Notes under the pieces: model-generated | What the model was told of the DNA's origin: nothing | What the model saw: only the letters and a program-made list of their open reading frames with translations | Database searches by the model: none | Assembly (NCBI GenBank): GCA_964465065.1 | Contig: CAYXHZ010000001.1 | Coordinates: 87,789 to 151,788, forward strand | DNA from: CAYMND01 sp964465065 | Lineage (GTDB): Bacteria > Acidobacteriota > Aminicenantia > UBA2199 | Reading direction: 5' to 3' | DNA: 64,000 nt | Position numbers and translations under genes: made by a program | Part shown: positions 9,584 through 17,400 of the stretch, one piece after another | Numbering within the stretch: position 1 is the stretch's first letter | How the letters are laid out: the number at the start of each line of letters is the position of its first letter

Positions 9584-10300
9584 ATGCTGGCCATAATTCT
9601 GGCGGGCGGGGAAGGCAGACGCTTACGGCCCTACACCACCGTGTTGCCCAAACCGCTGGTTCCGATCGGTGAGCGGCCGATTCTGGCCGTGCTGCTCGAA
9701 TACCTCAAGGCCAACGGAGTGACCCGGACTATTTTCTGCGTCAACCACATGGCCGAGTTGATCATGGCCTATTTCGGTGACGGCCGGCGCTTCGGCCTGC
9801 CGATCGAATACGCCATGGAGCCCAAGGCCCTGGGAACGGTTGGACCCATCAAACGCCTGGAGAATCTCCCCGATCATTTCCTGGTGCTCAACGGCGACAT
9901 TCTGACCGACATGCCCCTGCCCCCGTTTTTCACCGCCCACCGCGATTCCGGTGCCCTGCTCAGCGTGGCCGTCACCAGCCGTCAGGTCAAGATCGATTTC
10001 GGCGTGCTGACGGTTTCGGGGCAGACGATCAGCGGATTCCGCGAGAAGCCTCAGCTGGAGTATCAGGTCAGCATGGGCATCTACGCCTTTTCCCGGGCCG
10101 TCCTGGATCATGTGCCCGGCGACGAATTCTACGGTTTCGACCAGTTGATGATCGAGCTCCTGGCCCAAAACCTGCCGGTCAGGGCCCATCCGCACAACGG
10201 CCAGTGGCTGGACATCGGCCGCCCCGACGACTGCGACCTGGCCAACGTGCTGTACAGCCAGACCCAGGCCGAGAACCTGCTCAAGCCCTATCACCCGTAA
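9584..10300 (+). CDS. Sugar-phosphate nucleotidyltransferase
   Basis: 238 residues, a minimal NTP_transferase (GT-A-like) fold. The pyrophosphorylase signature LAGGEGRRLRPYT with KPLVPIGERPIL, the metal/sugar site VLNGDILTD and FREKP are all present. There is no left-handed beta-helix, so it is not a GlmU or GlgC. It is closest in style to glucose-1-phosphate thymidylyltransferase or mannose-1-phosphate guanylyltransferase-like enzymes; base and sugar specificity cannot be decided. It starts 4 bases after glmS, so it is part of the same sugar-nucleotide operon. Confidence 0.88.
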   Translation: MLAIILAGGEGRRLRPYTTVLPKPLVPIGERPILAVLLEYLKANGVTRTIFCVNHMAELIMAYFGDGRRFGLPIEYAMEPKALGTVGPIKRLENLPDHFLVLNGDILTDMPLPPFFTAHRDSGALLSVAVTSRQVKIDFGVLTVSGQTISGFREKPQLEYQVSMGIYAFSRAVLDHVPGDEFYGFDQLMIELLAQNLPVRAHPHNGQWLDIGRPDDCDLANVLYSQTQAENLLKPYHP

Positions 10301-10314
10301 ACAAGGAGAAATAC

Positions 10315-11544
10315 ATGGAAAACAGCCCCGTTCTGAACCGTTTTCTCAAATATGTCCGCTTCGACACCCAGTCGGATGAGAACAGCCCTTCCTTTCCCAG
10401 CACGGCCAAACAGCTGGAACTGGCCCGCTACCTGACAGAAGAGCTCAAGACCATCGGTCTGCACGATACGCACATGACCGAATCGGGCTACGTTCTGGCC
10501 ACCCTGCCGGGCAACCGCCCCAAGACGCCGACCATGGCCCTGATCGCCCATATGGACACCTCGCCCGATGTCAGCGGCGCCGGGGTCGAGCCCCGCATTC
10601 ACCGCAACTATCAGGGCCAGGACATCGCCCTGGACGCCCAGGGCAACTGGGTACTCTCCCCAAAAGACAACCCGGTCATGCTGGAAAAAATCGGCAAAAC
10701 CTTGATCACTTCCAGCGGCGACACCCTGCTCGGAGCCGACAACAAAGCCGGAATCGCCGAGATTTTCAGCGCCGTCGAACTGCTGCTGGCCCATCCGGAA
10801 ATCCCCCGGCCGACCATCCGGGTGGTGGTCACCCCCGACGAGGAAGTCGGGCGCGGCACCGAACACATCACCGTCGCCGACATCCAGGCCGATTTCGGCT
10901 ACACCGTCGACGGCGAAACCCTGGGTGAAATCGAGGACGAGACCTTCAGCGCCGACACGGTGGAGGTCGACATCACCGGTGTCAACGTCCACCCCGGTTA
11001 TGCCAAAAACAAGCTGGTCAACGCCATCAAAATCGCCGCCGAGCTGGTCGGCATGTTCCCTAAAAAGAGCATGTCTCCGGAAACCACCGCCAAACGGCAG
11101 GGCTATATCCACCCTCACGCTTTCAACGGCAGCAGCGAAAAGGCCACAGTCAAGATTCTGATCCGCGATTTCAACAGCGACGGGCTCAAGAAGAAAGAGG
11201 ACTGGCTACGTTCCCGGGTCGACCAGCTGCAGAGCAAGTACCCCAAGGCCCGCCTGGCCTTCAAGGTCATCGAATCCTACCGCAACATGAAGGAAGTGCT
11301 CGACCGCAATCCCCTGGTGGTCAAGAAAGCGCTGCAGGCCGTACGCATGGCCGGTATCACTCCGAAACGGAATTCGATCCGCGGCGGAACCGACGGCTCA
11401 CGGCTCAGCTTCATGGGCCTGCCCTGCCCCAACGTGTTCACCGGCGGGCACAATTTTCACGCCCGGAGCGAGTGGATCACCCTGGAGGATATGGAGAAGG
11501 CGGTGGAAGTGATTGTCAACCTGGCCCGTCTGTGGGCGAAATAA
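10315..11544 (+). CDS. pepT: Peptidase T, tripeptide aminopeptidase
   Basis: 409 residues, family M20B. It removes N-terminal residues from tripeptides in the cytosol. Zinc and catalytic motifs are in order: AHMDTSPDVSG (His and catalytic Asp) near residue 79, GADNKAGIAEI with the bridging Asp near 142, DEEVGRGTEH with the catalytic Glu near 175, and the C-terminal GGHNFHARSEW with the last His ligand. RGGTDGSRLSFMGLPCPN is typical of PepT. The ATG at 10315 follows AAGGAG. It lies 14 bases after the nucleotidyltransferase and is probably cotranscribed, although its function is unrelated to sugar nucleotides. Confidence 0.96.
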   Translation: MENSPVLNRFLKYVRFDTQSDENSPSFPSTAKQLELARYLTEELKTIGLHDTHMTESGYVLATLPGNRPKTPTMALIAHMDTSPDVSGAGVEPRIHRNYQGQDIALDAQGNWVLSPKDNPVMLEKIGKTLITSSGDTLLGADNKAGIAEIFSAVELLLAHPEIPRPTIRVVVTPDEEVGRGTEHITVADIQADFGYTVDGETLGEIEDETFSADTVEVDITGVNVHPGYAKNKLVNAIKIAAELVGMFPKKSMSPETTAKRQGYIHPHAFNGSSEKATVKILIRDFNSDGLKKKEDWLRSRVDQLQSKYPKARLAFKVIESYRNMKEVLDRNPLVVKKALQAVRMAGITPKRNSIRGGTDGSRLSFMGLPCPNVFTGGHNFHARSEWITLEDMEKAVEVIVNLARLWAK

Positions 11545-11551
11545 TGTAACG

Positions 11552-11583
11552 CGGTAGGGGCGAAAGATCATTCGCCCCTACCG
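11552..11583. repeat. Perfect 13-bp inverted repeat between convergent genes
   Basis: CGGTAGGGGCGAA (11552-11564), a 6-base loop, then its exact complement TTCGCCCCTACCG (11571-11583). It sits 7 bases after pepT and 16 bases before the end of the convergent binding-protein gene. Without a T tract it could still act as a two-way terminator; it also resembles the dispersed GTAGGGGCGA palindromes seen between genes in many genomes. Confidence 0.75.
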
Positions 11584-11599
11584 ATTATCGGAACGATCG

Positions 11600-12472
11600 T
11601 TATGGGTTCGCGGGAGTTTCCATCAGGGCGCTGGCATCAGCGGCGAAAGCCTCGATCCGGTTCTCGGCGATCAATTTCCTGAGCACCTCGTTGATACGGC
11701 CCAGCAGTTCCTGATTGCCCTTGCGCACGGCGATGGCCGAATCGACGATCTCCATGCCGGGTATCTGCGCGCTGTTGGCGATCTCGATGATGGCCAGATC
11801 CGCATCCTTGTAGGCCATGGCCTGAGCCACCGGCGCTTCGACCATGATGGCGTCCAATTCGTTGTTCTTGAGGGCCTCGATCAGTTCATGAACGCTCGCT
11901 TTCTCGATGAACTGCGCGCCGCGGACCAGTTTCTTGACCATATCGGCCTGTATCGAACTCTGCTGCGTCCCCAGCCGTTTGTCGCGCAGATTGTCCAGGT
12001 TGGAAAAAGTTTCATGATCGGTCTTTCTGACGACCATATTCTGCAGCGCCTTGTAGTAGACTTCGGAGAAGTCCATCTTCTGCCGGCGTTCTTCGGTCGG
12101 AGACAGACCGGCGATGACCATGTCCACCTCGCCGTTTTCCAATACCGTGAACAGTTTGGAAAAGAAATAATCCCGGATCACCAGCTCGAGATTGAGCTCT
12201 TTGGCGATGGCTTCGGCGATCGTGATGTCCAGACCGACGATGCTGCTGCTGTCGTCCCGTTGCAGGCGGAATTCATAGGGCGGGTAATCGGGACTCGTGG
12301 CGACGATCAGTTTTCCGGGCTCGATCAGGCCGAGCGGGGCGGCGCTGGCCACCGGTTCGGCCGGCAGCGGTTCGGCCTTGTCGACCTTATTGCAGCCTCC
12401 AATAAACAAGGTCAGTATGATAACACTCAGGAGCGGGATCACGGTGCGGATGGCTTGACCTCTCATACTCAT
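11600..12472 (-). CDS. Extracellular amino-acid-binding lipoprotein (SBP family 3)
   Basis: 290 residues. A signal peptide ends at the lipobox FIGGC, giving an acylated Cys near residue 27, then a short linker and one SBP_bac_3 domain. Recognisable features are GKLIVATSPDYPPYEFR, GLDITIAEAIA, VDMVIAGLSPTEERR and a hinge region with TQQSSIQADMV. It binds a polar amino acid or similar ligand in the periplasm. No permease or ATPase gene is adjacent, so it either serves a distant ABC transporter or acts as a sensor. The ATG at 12472 has GGAGGTGA 6 bases upstream. A promoter with consensus TTGACA precedes it. Confidence 0.93.
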   Translation of the reverse strand: MSMRGQAIRTVIPLLSVIILTLFIGGCNKVDKAEPLPAEPVASAAPLGLIEPGKLIVATSPDYPPYEFRLQRDDSSSIVGLDITIAEAIAKELNLELVIRDYFFSKLFTVLENGEVDMVIAGLSPTEERRQKMDFSEVYYKALQNMVVRKTDHETFSNLDNLRDKRLGTQQSSIQADMVKKLVRGAQFIEKASVHELIEALKNNELDAIMVEAPVAQAMAYKDADLAIIEIANSAQIPGMEIVDSAIAVRKGNQELLGRINEVLRKLIAENRIEAFAADASALMETPANP

Positions 12473-12508
12473 TCATCACCTCCAGTGCCTCGGTTTGTAT
12501 CACTTATA

Positions 12509-12537
12509 ATTGTGTGTCAGAGACGAATGGTTGTCAA
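12509..12537 (-). promoter_or_regulatory. Promoter of the binding-protein gene
   Basis: On the minus strand a consensus TTGACA (12532-12537) is followed after 17 bases by CACAAT (12509-12514). It lies 37 bases upstream of the start codon. The rest of 12473-12681 shows no gene. Confidence 0.6.
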
Positions 12538-12681
12538 TTATTTGCGGCAAATAATATCCTGACTTGAAAAAAGGTTGAAAAAAAAGGCCAAACGCTGTCT
12601 GTCAAACCGACATGTTGTAGCCGGCGACCGGCTCCGTTCATGGCACGATCCGAGCCGTTGACGACAAAATACGGGCCGTGA

Positions 12682-13314
12682 TCAGCGTACCCCGTACAGG
12701 CGGTGCAGTTGCATTCCCGCCCGCAGCTCGCCGATTCCGGATTGCCCGGCCAGCCGGAACAGTTCGAAAACCTGATCGTAGGCCGCCTGTCCCCGGTTGT
12801 AGACATCCGGTTGCAGAAAGATCGGGACCTGGGGATGTCGGCGACGGATGGCCGCGATATGCCCGATCCCCAGCCCGGAGCTCGCCACCAGTTTAATTTC
12901 ATCGATCCGTCCGCTCAGGCCCGGGTGGATGGAATACTCGTCATCCGGTTTCGGGGATACCGCCCACCAGTCGATGTCCAGATCCTGGAACAGGGTGCCG
13001 TTGGTTTCGATGGCCATGTAAAAACCGGCCTTTCGAGCGCATTCGACCAGTTCCGCCAGATCCTGCAGCAGAGGTTCGCCGCCGGTAATGACCAGTTGCG
13101 ATTCGGGCTGGAGCCGGCGCAGGCTCATGATACGCTCCAGCACGATCGGGAGCGGCAGCTCCTGTCCAGGTGTTTGCCAGCTGTCCGGGCTGTCGCAAAA
13201 CGGGCAGCGCAGATTGCAGCCGCTCAGACGCAGAAAGATCGACGGCCGCCCGAAACGGAGCCCTTCGCCCTGAAAGGACCAGAAGATCTCGTTAATCTTC
13301 AGTGTAGCGGGCAC
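12682..13314 (-). CDS. queE: 7-carboxy-7-deazaguanine synthase
   Basis: 210 residues, a radical SAM enzyme converting 6-carboxytetrahydropterin to 7-carboxy-7-deazaguanine, the ring contraction step of queuosine synthesis. EIFWSFQGEG at the N-terminus binds substrate; the cluster is CNLRCPFCDSPDSW (Cys-x3-Cys-x2-Cys); VITGGEPLLQ and AIETNGTL are typical. The start is a GTG at 13312-13314 that overlaps the end of queD by 23 bases; no ATG is better placed. It is the last gene of queC-queD-queE. Confidence 0.96.
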   Translation of the reverse strand: MPATLKINEIFWSFQGEGLRFGRPSIFLRLSGCNLRCPFCDSPDSWQTPGQELPLPIVLERIMSLRRLQPESQLVITGGEPLLQDLAELVECARKAGFYMAIETNGTLFQDLDIDWWAVSPKPDDEYSIHPGLSGRIDEIKLVASSGLGIGHIAAIRRRHPQVPIFLQPDVYNRGQAAYDQVFELFRLAGQSGIGELRAGMQLHRLYGVR

Positions 13315-13636
13315 CGGCGTTTTCCGATTCCCAGACGGTCACGGCGCTGACCGGGTAACGCCGGGCGATCTGCTGATAAAAATGACGGGACAGGTTCTCG
13401 GCCGACGGGGAAAAGTCGTAGATCTCATTGAGAACCTTGTGATCGGGCACCAGTTCGCGCAGGTATTCCTTGATTTCGCTGAAATCGATGGAAACACCTG
13501 ATATTTGCAATTCTTCGGTCTTGAAGCGCACCTCCAGCTCGAAGGTGTGGCCGTGCATCTTCTCGCATTTTCCCTGGTAATGCTCCAGGAAATGGGCGCA
13601 GGCGAATTTCTGTTTGACGATCAGTTCCCAGGCCAT
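13292..13636 (-). CDS. queD: 6-carboxytetrahydropterin synthase
   Basis: 114 residues, the usual size. It converts 7,8-dihydroneopterin triphosphate to 6-carboxytetrahydropterin for queuosine synthesis. Zinc and catalytic residues are visible in FACAHFL and KCEKMHGHTFELEV (catalytic Cys plus HGH ligands), with IDFSEIKEYL, DHKVLNEI and the C-terminal VWESENAGARY. The ATG at 13634-13636 has AGGAGG upstream and lies inside the 3' end of queC (16-base overlap), indicating translational coupling. A longer upstream frame is the antisense-free remnant of queC read out of frame. Confidence 0.96.
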   Translation of the reverse strand: MAWELIVKQKFACAHFLEHYQGKCEKMHGHTFELEVRFKTEELQISGVSIDFSEIKEYLRELVPDHKVLNEIYDFSPSAENLSRHFYQQIARRYPVSAVTVWESENAGARYTED

Positions 13637-14337
13637 GTTTCCTCCTTCAATCGGATCAGCAGCGGATCCTGCATACCCAGGGTCGCGAAGGCGCCGTTGC
13701 GGATCTCGCAGGCCGGACAGTGCAGGCAGGGCAGTTCCTGCCCACGGTAGCAACTGATGGTCCGGCTGTAATCCACACCCAGGCCAAGGCCCAGCTCGAT
13801 GATTTCCCGCTTGTTGAGCTCCAGCAGCGGCGTCTGAACACGAAAGGATCGCCCCCGGCGCCGGACGCCCGTACCCTGCACGATGGCGGCTTCCATGGCC
13901 CGGGTGAACTCCAGGGTGGTATCGGGGTAATCGGGGCTGTCGATGCAGTTGAATCCGGTGACCAGGTTGTCCAGATGCCGGGACTCCGCCAGGGCAGCGG
14001 CCAGACTGAGCAGAACGCCGTTGCGGAACGGAACGTAGGTGAGGGGCACCCCGTCGCCGTCCTTGGCCGTGGCCAGACCTTCCGGCACCGCCTCTCCCCC
14101 TTTCAGCATGGCGGAGTGCAGCAGGTGATCGAGCGGCAGGGTCAGTCGGTGATGGGTCAGCCCATGCTTATGGCAATGCCAGGCGGCCATCTCCAGCTCA
14201 ACGGAGTGCCGCTGACCGTAGTCGAGGGAAAAAGCCTCCACCGTGGTAAAGCGGGACATGGCCCAATAGAGGGCGGTCACCGAATCCAGACCGCCGGACA
14301 AGACAACCAGTGCACCTTCCTGTTTCATAGTCGGCAT
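13621..14337 (-). CDS. queC: 7-cyano-7-deazaguanine synthase
   Basis: 238 residues. It converts 7-carboxy-7-deazaguanine to preQ0 using ATP and ammonia. The PP-loop is VVLSGGLDSVTALYWA, followed by DYGQRHSVEL, YVPFRNGVLLSLA and the zinc-binding CYRGQELPCLHCPAC. Two starts are possible, ATG at 14337 and ATG at 14328 (MKQEG); neither has a strong ribosome site. It is the first gene of the queC-queD-queE operon. FolE and QueF are not in this window. Confidence 0.95.
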   Translation of the reverse strand: MPTMKQEGALVVLSGGLDSVTALYWAMSRFTTVEAFSLDYGQRHSVELEMAAWHCHKHGLTHHRLTLPLDHLLHSAMLKGGEAVPEGLATAKDGDGVPLTYVPFRNGVLLSLAAALAESRHLDNLVTGFNCIDSPDYPDTTLEFTRAMEAAIVQGTGVRRRGRSFRVQTPLLELNKREIIELGLGLGVDYSRTISCYRGQELPCLHCPACEIRNGAFATLGMQDPLLIRLKEETWPGN

Positions 14338-14386
14338 TTTACACGGTTTTTGGGGTGGAGGAAAGGGACGGGGTGAAGAGAAGTAC

Positions 14387-14417
14387 AATAGGACTTATAT
14401 GTCATATAAGTCCTATT
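14387..14417. repeat. 31-bp perfect palindrome between queC and the giant surface gene
   Basis: Arms AATAGGACTTATATG (14387-14401) and CATATAAGTCCTATT (14403-14417) are exact complements around one central T. A third partial copy, AAGTCCTATTTCT, follows from 14423 and runs into the stop region of the giant gene. The element is far more AT-rich than its surroundings. It looks like a dispersed intergenic repeat or a transcription-stop hairpin. Confidence 0.8.
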
Positions 14418-14427
14418 CTCCCAAGTC

Positions 14428-17400
14428 CTATTTCTCCTCTTTTTCTATCTCAATCTTCACCTGCTTGATGCTGCCCTTGAACAGGGGCTGCTCATCCGAG
14501 ATCTTCAGGGAGAGGCGCCACTGGACAGGGGTGTTGATCAACTTGAAGCGGCCGTCACGGTCACTGAAGCTCCGCTTGCTCCCCGCCTCCACGGCCACAT
14601 CGACCAGGGCGGGTTCGGATTCATCCCGGATGCCGTTTTCGTTCTGATCCTCGTAGACCGTGCCGATGACCGGCTGCTGGGGAATCAGGGGCATGGCCGT
14701 CTCGACACTCTCCCGAGGCTCGATCCAGCGGCTGCAGCGCGGGTCGATCAGGTACTCTGCCGCCACGCTGTCGGGCATCACCTGCAGGTAACGGGGTTGA
14801 TCCCCCATGGTAAAGGTGAAGCGACCGTCGGCATCGCTGTAGACCTTGCGGCCCAGGTCGTCGCGGATGCGCACACCCGAGATTCCCGGTTCACCGACAT
14901 CCCGCTGACCGTTGCCGTTCTGGTCGGCAAAGACCACGCCGACGCGCTGCTGCTCGGGGATTATCTGCAGAAGACCCTGACGTTCCAGGTCTTCGCAGTG
15001 TTCGTCCCGGCTCCAGTCGAACCAGAGATCGTCACCGAGGTTGCTGCGGCTCAGATGAAATTCCCCTCCCAGAATGCCGAAGGGCGCCTGAGTGGGAATG
15101 CGGGCAAAGCCCAGATAGCTGAAGCGTCCATCTGGGGCCAGCCCGTCGTGACGCCAGCGGAAATCCCCGATGCGGGACAGTCCGGCATCTCCGGTGTGCC
15201 CCTGGTCGTCGAGGAAGCGGTCGAAGCGGCCCCGGATGAAATAGGTCCCACTGGTATCCGTCCCCGGCCGGCCATCGAGACAGAGGGTGTCCACGGTGAC
15301 CCTGAACACAAAACGATCCCCCGGAAAGGCCGTGGTCCTGGTTGCGGGCTGCTCCACAAAATAGCGGTCCGAGGGCAGCTGCTGCACCTCACCGGCCAGG
15401 GGCAGGTGCCAGTTCTGCCTCAACATGTCACGCAGCAGCGTCTGCACCTGAGTCAATCTGGGCTGCAGGATGGGTTCCGACAGCAGACGGGATCCCAGAA
15501 ACAGCGATCCCAACTGATAAAAAGGCCGATCAGAGGGACCATGCAGACTCGCCCCCTCGGCCAGGGGCAGGTTCTGGGTCAGGTTCCACCAGTCTTCCTG
15601 GTACCTGGTTTTTTGCCCCAGCAGCAGCGCCGAGGCATCTTTGTTCAACAGAAGGTCCACGGCCTTCCCTTTTGTCTCCTGTACCTTTTCCAGAGCCTTG
15701 GTGAACAAGGCGGTCCAGGGACGGTATTGGAAAAGGAAGAGCAGGTCATCACGGCCCAGAGGCGAGTCGGCTCCCTTCTCTATAAGAGTCGTCAGAATGG
15801 CTCTCAGATTTGGAAAGGCTTCGGAGAGCCGGGCCAGGTCGATGCCCCGGGCCGGGGATTTACCTTTGGACCTGGGTAGTCCTTCAGCGTCCATGACAAA
15901 GGTGTGCGGAACAAAACCGGCCTTTACCAGGTCACCGATCAGGGCTTCCTGAGCCTTCAGCAGCGTTTCCATCCGAGTCTTATCCCGGCCCTCGGTCTGA
16001 AGGTATGCCCGCTCAGCCAGGGCCAGAGCCGCCAGATCATCCAGGTGATAGAGAGCCTGGGAGTCCGGAGCCAGCAGCTGTTCACCACGGCCCATCCTGG
16101 CCATGTTCGGTTCAGGAACGAAGAGTCCCGAAGAAGACTGATATCCCGAGGCCGCGGTCAGGATGGTTTCCAGAAATCGATGGCCCAGAAAGCGCCAGTT
16201 GCGGCCGTTTTCCCGATCCAGAGGATCAGGTGAAAGGGTGAGCTGGTGACCGGTCCACATCAGCTGCGAGGCGTTTTGGGCCAGCCCCCCGCTGGATACC
16301 TGGGCCTCTGCCGGCAGGATATTCAGCCAGGGGCCGGTCAGATCCGCCAGCGGCAGGGGCTCATACTCCGGAGGCAGAATCAGGGCGTCCCGGACGTAGA
16401 CCGGTGCCGGGCGAACCGGCTTAAGGCTGCTTTCATCCCGATGAGGCAGGGGCAGGGGGTGAGACTCATCCCCCATGACCCGAAGGCTGATGGTGTTTTC
16501 GGGACGAGCAAAGAGAATACCGCCGGAGACGTGACCATCGATGATGCCGGTCCACTCGTCACGCAGAGCGGGTTCCAGCCGATTGACCGCCAGCAGCAGC
16601 GCCCCCAGATCCTCCAGCACCACCCTCAGGGCTCCATCCGCCTCGGGGCTTCCCACCAGCTGATAGCGGGTATTGAAGAAACGGTTCTTGATCTCTTCCA
16701 TTAGACGCCTGGTGGTCGCCGCATCATCCTTGGCGAAGAGGGCTGCCGCCAGAGCCAACTGCCGGGCTTCTTTGAAGGCCAGCCGATCCTGGTTGAACAG
16801 GTCGAGGAGCTTGAGCCGTTTTTCCATCAGCAGAGAATTCTCCCCTTTCTGCTCCAGGGCCAGACCAAAGAAGAGCTCGGCACCGAGCTGCTCCTTGTCG
16901 ATTTTCGGCTGATCCAGATCCTTCAAGGCCAGCCGATATCGCGACAAAAGTCCTTCGGTCAGGGGGCTCCGTCTGGAGAGACCGTTGAGGGCCCAGTACA
17001 ATTCGGCCCGATCGTGCAATGAGGCCTTGCCTTCCTGACGGATCTCCCGATTGGTCCGAAGTGTCCAGTTCATCGGCAGATCATCCCCGGCCATGGTCAG
17101 GAACAGAAGCCGGTGTTCAAACAGTTTTTCAAGGTCTTTGCGCAGGTCGGCATCCCCTTCGGCCCCGATAGCCTGATCCAGAGCCAGCAGTTCCCGGCCG
17201 ATCTGACCGGGTGTACAGACCTGACTGGCAGTTGTCTGAGACCAGCGCAGATCTTCATTTCCCCGGGGAATGGGATCACTGGCGGCAAACGAGAGCCGCA
17301 GGGTCCCCTGCTCATCCAGAAGTCCCGACGCTGAACGCAGGTAATATTCCCGCATGGTGGTCAGGGCATATTCACGAAGACGCTGCTGGACCAGCCAGTT

